Shown in pieces: positions 34,610 through 45,269 of a DNA stretch of 64,000 nt. Positions within the stretch are counted from its first letter, which is position 1. Every line of letters begins with the position of its first letter. Source of the DNA: Petunia secreta (lineage: Eukaryota; Streptophyta; Magnoliopsida; Solanales; Solanaceae); NCBI GenBank assembly GCA_029990175.1, contig JARKIP010000035.1, positions 39,322,001-39,386,000 on the forward strand, in the 5' to 3' direction. The notes under the pieces were generated by a model that saw nothing but the letters and a program-made list of their open reading frames with translations, was not told where the DNA came from and did not search any database. The translations under genes and the position numbers were made by a program.

Positions 34610-36690
34610 ATTTTTGGAGTAAGCGGAGGGACTCCAATAGCTAGTGGATAGCCTGCTGATATTTTAAGTGCTGATCTATCTATACCTGCACGGCATGAAA
34701 CGCAGCGCCCTAGAAAATGGCGTGAGTACGATATGTACAAATTATGTAAGGCATGAGCAAATAATATATCATAGCTGAATGAAACTGTAAGGCTGGAATA
34801 TAAATAGGTAAATTTGCGCTGAAGTATAGCAGTGTAGCTGGAAATTTGAACCATGAACTAAACATGATCTTAATATAAATTAAAATCTAACTGAAACTGA
34901 AGCTGAGCTAAACTATAATGATAAATTATTGTAATATGACTGACAACTTGTAACTAGAAATTGGAACTTATTGTTTTGTCAACTGATACCGACGCTAAGA
35001 ACTGGTGGTTGATAACTAGTACTAAGCTAATACTGAACTATTATCTGAACTGGTACATGTTTGCTGTTATGAGCTATATCCCCCCAAATCAGGTAACTGA
35101 ACATCTGAACTAGCCTCGTGTATAGTCATGCAGTGCATACTATGGCTATATACGCGTATACAACAAATCTGGCTATGTCCCCCCAGCCAGTAGTCTCTCT
35201 GGTCAGAGTGCGTGAATGACATGCGGCCACACTAGGTGTTTCAACTCCCGCCTGAACCAGAGGGGCTGTGTCCCCCAGACGGGTACTGTCACACGCGACC
35301 GGACTATGTGTCAAATGTCCAGCCTCTTTGAGGGACTCCAAATCACACATAATATCATCAAAATATAAGGATAAGCACGTATGAGGCATGACACATGTGG
35401 AAACAATAAATATTAACTCAAAGGAATGATCAAAAAACCCTAGATGGAATCATTGACACATCCAAAAAAATTTCGGCAGAGTTTCCCCTGAAACTGGACG
35501 ATAAAAAAAACAAGACCAGCACTATAAAATACACGAAAATGGATATCCGGCTAAACTGATAACATAAACAGATTAAATGGATAACAAGATGAGACGACCA
35601 GACGGTATAACAAATCTGCGGACAGAATCTCCGGACAGCACCATTGCCCGGTCTTGCGACCTAATTTTCAGGGTCTTAATCAAAGATATTGACATTGTGG
35701 CTATCACAAAAGTTGTAGATATATGTCTTAGGGTTATAGAAAATATTAAATTATTTGAATATCATTTTTTCACAAAGAGTTATGGTCAAACTACTAACAA
35801 ATGTACGTCGAAGATAAAAACATTTTTCCAGATTTTGAAATCTTTCGTGCTGCTGTTTTAGACATCTTTCATTATGGTTTTTATTGACAAATTAAGCATA
35901 TATAAGGTTCCCTTGATTCCATACAAGTTTTCCACAAGAAAGATCAAGTTTGGAACAAAAACAAGCTTCAAAGGCTACAAGATAGATGCCTTGTCGAAAG
36001 AAATGTGTAGCCTTACATACCTTTGACATTTTTGCTTCTAAACCTTGTTTCACTTGAATTCCACACCTTCCAAAGCTTAAACAAGATATAACACAGCATT
36101 TAGGCACTTTTATTAGCCATGAAGTAATTCGAAAACTCAAGCTATAGATTAAATTGAAAGTAGCATAATGTTACCTTAACCGCGTAGAGCGTTTTGATGA
36201 AATCCTTCTTCAATTTTGAGTTAAGATTGATGTTCTTTCTTCAGAACCTTAAAGATAGATTCTACCATCAAGAAGGAACTTTTCCCTCGTATGTTTTCTT
36301 GAAATTACGAGAAAAGAGGTAAATTTCTCTTTTATAATAAAAATATTTCACTTCTAGCCCTCTTTTGTGCTTATGTTCCTTCTTCTAGCCTTACTTCTGA
36401 TGTTCATATCTTTTTATCCATACGTCATACGAAAAACTGTTCAAAATTTTTGGAAACAACACTCCAAGAACTTCAATTTAGTATATGATAGCCCCCAAAA
36501 GACTTCATATAATACATAGAATTAATTGCTCAAAAAGCTTCGTTACAAGGCAAATCTTTAGTCGGTTTTTCCGAAACTTAAATCTGATTTTTCCCAAACT
36601 TTATATTCAACATATAAACGTCATATAGAGTCATATTATGACTTTAAGCATGCTTAAATCATTCTTAACATGTCTTTAGTGTAATATATA
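34610..36690. repeat. Unassigned repeat-like sequence between D and the element A chromodomain
   Basis: About 2.1 kb with no credible coding frame. CCCCC-containing phrases at 35080-35290 (tatccccccaaat, tgtccccccagcc, tgtcccccagacg) are the only internal pattern I see. It looks like a noncoding LTR or UTR of a further element, possibly inverted, but neither end shows a clear TG/CA with duplication. Confidence 0.35.
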
Positions 36691-36845
36691 TCACTTTAGA
36701 TGACAGCTGAGGTATAGGGAAATTCCTTCCATAAAGATCTTCAAGAGGAAGCTAAATGGGAGTATGAGGTAAATATGAGATCAAAATATCCTCATCACTT
36801 CCATACTATAGTTACGCAACAAGCAGCATTCGAGGAAGAATATTC
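36690..36845 (+). pseudogene. Element A chromodomain remnant
   Basis: Frame reads LRYREIPSIKIF, then EAKWEYEVNMRSKYPHHF, the C-terminal chromodomain signature of Tekay/Del integrase. Only the end of the domain remains. Confidence 0.65.
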
Positions 36846-36847
36846 TT

Positions 36848-36860
36848 AAGGGGTGGGGAA
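36848..36860 (+). other. Element A polypurine tract
   Basis: AAGGGGTGGGGAA immediately before TGTAATGACCC, the start of the 3' LTR. Confidence 0.7.
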
Positions 36861-36959
36861 TGTAATGACCCTATATTCTGATACGCTTTTCATTAATTTT
36901 GACAACAAAAAATTTGCTATTAGTGTTATAATAAATAATAGTATCATCAAAACTACTAC

Positions 36960-36999
<40 letters not shown>

Positions 37000-37310
37000 A
37001 CTATTATTATTACTACTACTAATACTACTACAATTATTTTCGTTATAATAATTATTAGATGTTATAAATTACAATTTGTAAATGGATGTCTATTAGTTGC
37101 CATCAACTTGTAGGGAGATATTTGTAGACAAAATTCAATTTGGCAAGTAGCAAGATTAGCTAGTTGACAATTAGGTATAATTCAACTTGCAAGCAAGTTG
37201 TAATTTCACTTGCATTTGCAAGTTGTAACCTTGTGTATTAGGAGGCAAGATTTTCTATGAATAAAGACCTTTGCTTCCTCATTTCAAACACTTCAAATAT
37301 AATTCTCTAA
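36861..37310 (+). repeat. Element A 3' LTR, truncated by F
   Basis: Starts TGTAATGACCCTATATTC like the 5' LTR and has the same kind of ATT microsatellite (36955-37020), but similarity then fades. It is cut at 37310 by solo LTR F and does not visibly resume. Confidence 0.6.
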
Positions 37311-38051
37311 TGCGGGGCATACTACCTCAAGGCCTTTCACTAGAAGTCAAGCAAAATTGATTCAAGACATTCATCTTCACTTGACTTGGAAGGACATGGA
37401 AGAAGACTCCGGGAGCGACTTGAAGATCATGCATTGGAGTGCCATGGGAGGAGGATCGCCTAGGCTACTTGGAGAGGCATCCGGGACACACTTTGATGAA
37501 TTTCAAGAGCTCTCAGGAAGGGGCAGACCGCCACTCCACTAGGCGGACCGCCCACTTGAAATCAGCTCTCTGGATCTCGGTCCGCCTCTTTTTCAGGCGG
37601 ACTGCCCACTCTGGCTCCCCACTTCAAATTCAGCCTTTTGAGCAACTAGGAGGGGCGCCTAGTACATGGGGCGGGGCGCCTACTTACTGGAAGCGTTGCA
37701 AGATTTTTATTTTGCTTGCTATGAAATTCCTAGTTTAGCCCTACGTGGCCTATGACTTTAAAACCCACTTTGGGGGTACTTTAGGGTTTTCATTATGTCT
37801 AGATGAAGCCTATAAATACTTCACTTACTCTTCATTGAACCTTAGCTAATTTTGATGATTGATAAATATTTGTGAAGAGTTGAACTCTTGAGTTATTGAA
37901 AGAACCTTTTTGTTGGCTTGAATTCTTCTAGCGGATCCTAGCTGATTGTCAAACCAACGCCCGATAATTCTACTTGCGGGTCCCGGGTACGACTCGAGGA
38001 TAGTTGCTCAGTGTAGGCAAATCTTGATACGATACGGGGCTTTCACTATCA
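37311..38051 (+). repeat. F: solo LTR of the palindrome-bearing group
   Basis: Begins TGCGGGGCATAC, contains an LTR-encoded tail (RPFTRSQAKLIQDIHLHL), palindromes (37510-37685), the block ccctacgtggcc...cactttgggggt, and TATAAATA at 37811-37818. The 3' end near 38051 (TTTCACTATCA) is uncertain, and no flanking duplication is evident. Confidence 0.65.
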
Positions 38052-38755
38052 TACCCGATTTTGGACTCAACTCGAGGTGAGTCGGATTTCGGATTTTACT
38101 GGGTGAACTCGTTTGAGTTAAGGTTTTGCAGTCGTCACCTAATAAATATCCTAGGCATATTAGGTTACCTTTTAATTTCTAATTCCATTTGAATAATTTA
38201 CTCCGGGTTGGTCTACGAGTCAGAGATTCGGGTAAGAGGTTCAAGTTAACTCGAGAGGAAGGGGTTAGGCACCTCTCGAGCTCCACCAAATGTGGTTACC
38301 GTCCGGACTTTATAATTGGGATTCGAAATAAATAACTAAGCGATTTAAACTAACTAATTAGAGATGGACAAATAACTAGATGATAAGATAATTTGAACAA
38401 AGGAGTTCTAATAGTCTTCCTCCTTAAATATTTGCACCTAGCAAAATAAAACAAATTAGTTAGTGAATAGCAATAATATGAATTAAGAGAAAAATATTAG
38501 TAATTAAAATTAGTGGTATTCTGGAGTGTTGTTTTGAAGACATTTATCCAAGTGTACCTCGTAAATATAAATGAAGCTAAGTTAGTAAACAATATTGATA
38601 ATAATAAGAAAGCAATAATAGTGAATATGAAAATAATAAAATAAAAGAGGAAAATGAGTTTTTATGAAAGTGTCGTCTTTTTTCGTAATTCCACCATAAT
38701 ATACCTCGCAAAAATATAAAGAGAAAAATGAATTAGTGAAAAAAAAAATAATAAA

Positions 38756-38793
<38 letters not shown>

Positions 38794-38878
38794 CAAGAAT
38801 AATAGTAATGATAATAATTATAATAATAATAATCACAATAATAAGAATAATAGTAATAGTAATAGTAATAATAAAAAG

Positions 38879-38932
<54 letters not shown>

Positions 38933-41349
38933 GTGAATATAGCTTAAAATAATGGGGGAAAGGATTTTTGTAAAGTATCGGCTCAGGTGTGTATCGGGTG
39001 GAAGTTAGTGACGTCGATATGGCTGCGAACACGCCGGCTAGTCGTGCTGCCATTCCAAGTACCGGTCTCGTCACTCCATCACCAGCTCGTTCGTTGTAAC
39101 AACTTATACACGTCATCATAGCCTTTTGTTTTAGGGATAGGGAATGGGATTGTTTATTCGGTCAAATCAGTAGGCGTCAAATAAATAATTATTTTCCTTT
39201 GCCGTAATTGATTTAACGTCCGTCAATTCACTGCCCGTCAATTCCTTGTGTAGGCCTCAATATATGTAAAAATATATTTTTTCGTTGGCCTTATTTGTGT
39301 AATATCCCATCAAATCAGTGCAATACCAGGAAGCTGCAAAAAATCTCAAAGCAATGGTCAACAGTTGCCAAACAATTCCAACATATACAATCGGAATAGC
39401 ACAACATGCAAATCAATAATGCAAGGTCAATAGACATCAGAGAAAACCAATCTTAGAAATATGATAGGCATAAACTCAGAGCAAAACCAAGAAAACCAGG
39501 ACAGTCACGACGATGACAGTCAGAACCACGGTGGAGCAGGTGGCAGAGGAGAAGCGACCATCAGTTTCTCAACGGCGTCGCTGTCAACCCCGATACCCTG
39601 CTTTTCAATCAAAAACCTGCAGCCAAACAAATCAGTGCATCCAAGAAACGAATGAATTGCATCACATATCAAAATTATCAGAACATTTGACGATTCCAAA
39701 TATAAAACCAAATAAGTGGAATCACAGAAAAACCAATCTAATGAAACAAACGACCAAATGGGGAGGAGCGACACCGGAGTGACGTCGCTGCAACTCCACC
39801 ATCCACCTCAAACATCTCCTCCGTTACCCCACTGTGACTGCATTCAGAACCAACAGTTGACAAAAAATTACGATACAACTGATTAGAAAGTCACCGGCGG
39901 CGAGAAACGACGAGACCCTTACTTTTCCTGTCAAACAAAATTCAAGAACCAACATTAGAGCACAAAAGATAGAAATCAAAAGAATATGAAGAAATCAGTG
40001 GGATGTTTCAATTTTATCTCCGTTTCAGATCCATCGTCTCCGATATGCTTTCTGGTGATTTTGATCGGCGCTGGTGGTGGCGTTTTGCCACTTTACGTCG
40101 TCTTAACCCCCTAACTCCGATCTCCTTTACTATCAATCTGTAAACCCAGTCCCTGATCTCCTCTCCGATTTGTTTTGTGGGCGTATGTATAAGGTATATG
40201 GTGTAAATGGTGGGTAACAGATAAGGAGGGAAATTGATGGTGTATACTGTGTAGTTGGTGTGTTTGAGAAAAAGAGAGGTGTGGGGAAGATTGATGAAGA
40301 CGGGGGTCGGCTGATTGTGTGTGTCCTTGTAGTATTGTATATTTTGTCAAGGAAAGGGGAAGAAGATGCAAAGGGGGGGGGGGGGGGAGTCTCGTGTGTG
40401 GGGTCAGCTGTGTGTCTTTGTCTGATGAATTGGTGTGTAGATATAGGATTGAAAGAGAAAATTAGGGGATTTAGGGAAATAATTATAGGGATATGGGAAT
40501 TAAGGGATTTTGGAAATTAGAAGATTGGGGAGAGATTTTAGGTAGATTTGGAGAGTGAACTTGGTATAAAAAATGGGTTAGGGACATTGGGGAATTTTGA
40601 GAGATTTAGGGGATTAGGAGATTAGGAGAAGATTTGGATAGCAATTTGAATTTCAAAAAAAAAAAATGTATTTGGTTATATTTTGAGTCTAGATTCAATA
40701 AAATAATAAAAATGAAATAAATAAAGAATTTGGTAGAAATTTGGAAGAATGTTTGGGATTTAAAATTCAAATAATACGAATGTATTTGGTTAAGGAATTT
40801 GGCTAGGTTCAGAGTAAAATATGTAAATAAATAAAAGTAAATAAAGATAAATAAAGAATTTTGGGTAGTAATTTTGAGATATGGAAGAATTAATAATAAA
40901 AAAGAATTTGGACACTTTAATTGGCCAATATTTAACTTAAAGGTGTAAAAATAAAATATAGATATACATATATTATAAAATGCACAAATAAATATTAAAT
41001 AAACTCAAATAAAATTATTTAAATATATATAATCACAAATAATTTTTAATTTGCACAAATAACTATAAATTGAAACAAACTTGACATATAGCCTAAATGA
41101 CGTAATTATATAATATAGCCACTAATATTATAAATGTACTAATTTCACAAATAGTCATAATTAACAAATAGCCTAAATGATGCAACAGTTACGTAATATA
41201 GTCACACCTAAGTATATAATATAAAAGTAGGGGATAACACACGTAAATGCATGCTTATAATGCATATTTTGCACAAATAGCCAAAATACACTTTTAAGTT
41301 AAATTATAGCCAATTTTAGAAAAATGAGGGACAATATTGGGTGTCAACA
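38052..41349 (+). repeat. Probable Tat/Ogre-like LTR
   Basis: The left part has a phrase (gcagtcgtcacc ... ggggttaggcacctctcgagc) and the right end ggGTGTCAACA followed by gctgctcttctttgcccaggg, both reminiscent of Tat/Ogre-type LTR starts and ends. The middle (39000-40650) has no clear assignment. There are TAA microsatellites at 38745-38940 and a G run at 40374-40388. The family call is from memory of such motifs, not alignment. Confidence 0.4.
38745..38940. repeat. TAA microsatellite
   Basis: Two nearly perfect TAA/ATA blocks (about 38745-38790 and 38878-38932) linked by imperfect repeats. It produces meaningless long Ile and Tyr frames on the minus strand. Confidence 0.9.
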
Positions 41350-43517
41350 GCTGCTCTTCTTTGCCCAGGGATGATGAAAGAGTCTTCGCGCAAAGACGTT
41401 GATAGTGCGGCCAATTTTGTCACGACTGGAAGGCGAAATGATTAAAGGGGATGAGTTGCTTACATATCTCGGGTTTCATGAGAATCAGGCCGTGTGTAGT
41501 TCTAGAATGGCACGTTGCCTGTATGAGATGTTTATGGCGCACGATTTGGAATGTAAAGACTAAACTTATCCAGATATGTAAAGTTTAGGTTCGTGTATGT
41601 TTTGTCTTTTGGCAAGATAAATAATGAATGGGGGAAAAGCACTAGCGAAAATGAGTTAACATCAGTAGATCGAGCGTGGGAAAAGAGGCTTATAATCATC
41701 CTAGTTATGAAGATGTGGTGCGCTACACACCCATAAAAAGGGTTTATACGTACATAGTTTCCACTTCGTCTCGATAAATGAGTAAACTCGTCTCCAATAT
41801 TGCCTTGATTGAACGGGGAAGAATTTGAGGAGCGAGTTTTATAAAACACGCACGACTCAAATAGCTGGGCACGATTAAGCACGAAAACACGCACGATTGA
41901 CGCAGATAGGCTTGAATAGGAAAAGTAGGCATTAGTTGGAAGGAAATGCAAAATGCCATCCTAATTTGCAATGAAGGATTAGGCCGATACTTGTGAGGGC
42001 ATAAAATGATCGGCTTTTGGGCATATCTGGATTAGACAGAATATGCACTTTGTAGGTAGGACCAAGGCATTGTCAAAGTCGAGATATAACATCGATAGAT
42101 CGAGTGTGGTGAAGTAGGCTTGTAAACGTCCTAGTTATGAAGATGTGGTGCACGACACACCCATAAAGAGGGGTTTACATGGGCACACCTTCCACTATAA
42201 CTCGATAGAGGAGTCATCTTGGCCTTAACATTGTCTCGAATGAACTGAGGAATATTGAGGAGTAAAGCACGATGAATATGCACGAATAAGAAGGAATAAG
42301 GAGCTGGTACCCAATCGGCAAGGAAGGATTAGTTAGATCACTGGTGCGAGTGTAGGATTGTGGCTTTGAGCATTTTGGAACTCGGCAAAATAGGTAGCAT
42401 GCGGGTGTAGCAAAAGCATTGTCTGTAGGATCAGGCATTTTGAATTGGGTTTTGGGATAATGTTTTGTATGTGTTTGAGGTTTTGTGATTGCGTAATTGG
42501 TAGTGATTTTGGGAACAGGTATGAGAGTGGGACGCAGGGTTTTGTCAAGGAATTTGAGAGTCCTCATAGCAAATCAAGACAAAAATGCAAATTGAGACAA
42601 AAATAAAAATAAAGTAAACTTCCCTGTTGAGTTGAGCTCTCCTTTGTCTGGTCCACTTTCAGGTGCTCAGTGCTAGGGAATGTGTGCCTCCCCTCTGGGG
42701 GATATCCGTTTGCTAAGTGCTTCTCATCGGGAGGTAATTTCTTTGTCATGCTGAACTGTTGTTGGATCATCTTGCCAGTGTGACGCCGCATTGTATGTCC
42801 ATTGCTTTTCGTCCTTTAGGTGTGTGCTTGTCACATCGGGCTGTATATTCTTTTTATATTTTTGTCCTTTCAACGGGCTGTCTACCCTCCAGGCATTCTT
42901 CCTGTTATAATGTCAAAATTTTGCATCGGGCTGTGTACCCTCCATCGGAAATGCAAATACAAATTGATATCGGGTTGTGTGCCCTCAATCGACACATTGG
43001 GTTATATGCCCTCAGTTAATTTAAAATGCAAATCGATATCGGGCTGTGTACCCTCAACCGACGATTCGGGTTATATGCCCTCCGCTAATTTAAATGACAA
43101 ATCGATATCGGGTTGTGTACCCTCAATCGATGCTTCGGGTTGTATGCCCTCAGCAAATTTAAATGACCAATCGATATCAAGCTGTGTACCCTCAATCGAC
43201 GCTTCGGGTTGTGTGCCCTCAGAAATATAAATGACAAATAGATATCCGGCTGTGTACCCTCAATCGATGCTTCGGGTTGTATGCCCTCAGCTAATTTAAA
43301 TGACAAATCGATATCAGGCTGTGTACCCTCAATTGACGCTTCTGGTTGTATGCCCTCAGCTAATTTAAATGACAAATTGATATCGGGCTATGTACCCTCA
43401 ATCGACGCTTTGAGTTGTATGCCCTCAGCTAATTTAAATGACAAATTGACATTGGGCTGTGTACCCTCAATCGACGCTTCGGGTTGTATGCCCTCAGCTA
43501 ATTTAAATGACAAATCG
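41350..43517 (+). other. Leader of the Tat/Ogre-like element
   Basis: Starts after the putative LTR end. It contains a diverged direct duplication (about 41665-41830 and 42090-42255: agatcgag, cctagttatgaagatgtggtgc, acacacccataaa) and ends in the 69-bp minisatellite that element E interrupted. No gag frame is recognised. Confidence 0.4.
42925..43517 (+). repeat. 69-bp minisatellite
   Basis: About eight copies of a unit containing tatcgggctgtgtaccctc, aatcgacgcttcgggttgt, atgccctcagctaattt and aaatgaca. The period is a multiple of three, so long frames stay open on both strands. The last copy is broken by element E at 43518. Confidence 0.9.
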
Positions 43518-44310
43518 TGATGCCGGGCAAATTGGCCTAAACGACAACCATCAAGAACCAAGCTTGAAGAGCACAAAGGTTGAAAGTCAAGGCCTTCGGA
43601 TGAGGGTTCGAGAGTGATTTGAAGCCATGGACTTGAGCACGCTTGAGAGAGGACTGACTACGGACCAAGGAAGAGGCGGAGCGCCTAAAGATGAGGCGGA
43701 CCGCCTACAAAAGTCCAGAGAGCTGAGCAGCCTGAGGCGGAGCGCCTCCCATTGAGGCGGAGCGCCTCTCACTGAGGCGGAGCGCCTCTCACTGAAGAAC
43801 CCTGAGGCGGCGCACCTCCCGTTCTGAGGCGGAGCGCCTCCCCCTGTTGTCTTGACGGGATTTTGGGTAAAGTTTCTATTTTGCCCTTAACTGCCCTTTT
43901 ATGTCTTAGCCCACTTTGGGGGCATTTTAGTCATTTTACTAGGAGTGTGGGAAAACTATAAAAGCCACACTTAGTCTTTCATTTCATTAGTTTACCTTGT
44001 ATGAACATTTGAGAAGAGAGAATTAAGAGAAGGCCGAGCCTTTCTTGTTGAAGCCCGAGGCTTCATGTATCTTGTACCACTTGGAACCTACGGAGATTCA
44101 TCGCTAGTGTGAATTCCTTGTAAGGTTCGAGTTTCACTTCTCCCTTTGGATAATTACATTCATGTTGTGAATCGTTTATCCAATTCTTTCTTCTATTTCT
44201 TGCCTTCCTCGTCTTGAATTTCTCGATATCTTTTAGATATCTCGTATCTTGTTTTATCGCTTACGCATATTTGTATCGTATTTAGCTTCCGCGTATTTTA
44301 CCCTGCATCA
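43518..44310 (+). repeat. Element E 5' LTR
   Basis: 793 bp, TGATGCCGGGC to CCCTGCATCA. Six or more palindromes at 43675-43845, TATAAAAG at about 43956. It lacks about 45 bp (around 43670) present in the three copies at the right edge. Confidence 0.9.
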
Positions 44311-44312
44311 GT

Positions 44313-44324
44313 TGGTATCAGAGA
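44313..44324 (+). promoter_or_regulatory. Primer-binding site of element E
   Basis: TGGTATCAGAGA, tRNA-Met site with a changed last base. Exactly two bases (GT) separate it from the LTR end. Confidence 0.8.
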
Positions 44325-45269
44325 AAGGCTCGGGTTATGTTCTTACAAACCCCCGTTCCTTGTTCCATATGTTAGTATTGTTGTTGTGTTGTTCTTGTTG
44401 TTCTTGAAAAGGAAGAAAACAAAAAAATTGAAAAACTAGAAAACTTGAAAAAAATTGGTAGATCGGGTTGAATCCGAATCCCCAAGTGTTAAAAAGTATT
44501 GGAGTTTGTTCCTTATTGTATTCCCGTTGTTTTGGTACCCATATATCACATTTTGGTGTAATGAATTAAAATTTCGAAAATCAAAATCCCAAAAGTTTGA
44601 AAATTTCTTGAAAACGCTTCAATCTTGAATCGAAGCTTGTTGTTGTTTGTTGGAGGTTGAAAACCATTGGGGATTGGTTATAATAGTTGTAAACACTTTG
44701 GGTATCATTAATTTTGTGTATCGGGTTGAAAACGTTGGATTTTTGGGTGCGAAACGAGCCAAAACGCGTTTCGCAAAGTTGCAGGAAATTGCCCTAGGCG
44801 GACCGCCTACATTTTGAGGCGGAGCGCCTCCCCCTGGGCTGCTCTCTGGATTTTTCCAGGCGGAGCGCCTCTTTCCTGAGGCGGAGCGCCTCCTTGCGGA
44901 AGGGTTTTTCGGGTAGTTTTTTGCCTAGGTTTCCATTGTTAATCGCCCACGGGCTTCTTGGTTAGTGTTTCTAAGGTAATTGTCCTACTTTATTAACACT
45001 AACTACCTAGCGTATTAGGATACTCGTGCGTAGAGGAGACTAGAATTCAAAGAAGAGTCATAAATTTTTCTTTGGCCTCAAGTGCGCACTTTAAATAACC
45101 GTCCGTCCATTGAGTCTCATTAACTCCATTCCAAACTTTAACTTGGACATGCTAGTTGTGATCACCTTGGTTCCCAAGTTGTTAAGGCCTCGCTCTTGAG
45201 TGTTCATAAATTGAGTGATACACGTGAGGGAGTGACTTTTGGGAGATTTTGTTCTTTGGTGTTGCAACA
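44325..45269 (+). other. Element E 5' leader
   Basis: Untranslated. Palindromes at 44795-44900 (aggcggaccgcct, gaggcggagcgcctc). Donor-like tctaaggtaattgtc near 44970. Unlike the others, no AG lies directly before the ATG (tgttgcaacaATG). Confidence 0.55.

Larger units (their letters stand above)
2747..37310 (+). mobile_element. Element A: degenerate Tekay/Del-like Ty3/gypsy chromovirus, split by later insertions
   Basis: Parts found in order on the + strand: 5' LTR 2747-5071, tRNA-Met primer site, gag start 5285, gag middle 18394-18725, gag end with CCHC knuckle 27511-27840, protease about 27990-28300, RT 28440-29290, RNase H 29298-29777, integrase to 30692, chromodomain remnant about 36690-36800, polypurine tract and start of a 3' LTR at 36861. 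The gag N-terminus and the chromodomain with its WE...MR..YP pattern fit the Tekay/Del lineage. Many stops and frameshifts show it is the oldest layer here. The two LTRs match only partly, so the right-hand LTR could belong to a close relative. Confidence 0.7.

Noticed and set aside
36853..37113. Ile/Thr-rich open frame
   Set aside because: It is the translation of an ATT microsatellite at the start of an LTR; no real protein.
38582..39119. Long Ile- and Tyr-rich minus-strand frames
   Set aside because: Translations of TAA microsatellites in two frames.
39461..40371. Possible host-gene exon between 39.4 and 40.4 kb
   Set aside because: Somewhat higher GC and 80-90 codon frames, but no recognisable domain and no consistent splice-linked frame. 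It lies inside the putative LTR.
42820..43576. Repetitive 23-residue proteins on both strands, or a CRISPR-like array
   Set aside because: Open only because the repeat unit is 69 bp. Repeats are contiguous without unique spacers, so not CRISPR, and no start context or family match supports a protein.
43587..43772. Minus-strand frames of 60-76 codons repeated in each E-family LTR (43587, 61682, 62504, 63326)
   Set aside because: They cover the palindrome cluster in the U3 in antisense. They stay open because the LTRs are near-identical, and no start or domain evidence supports translation.
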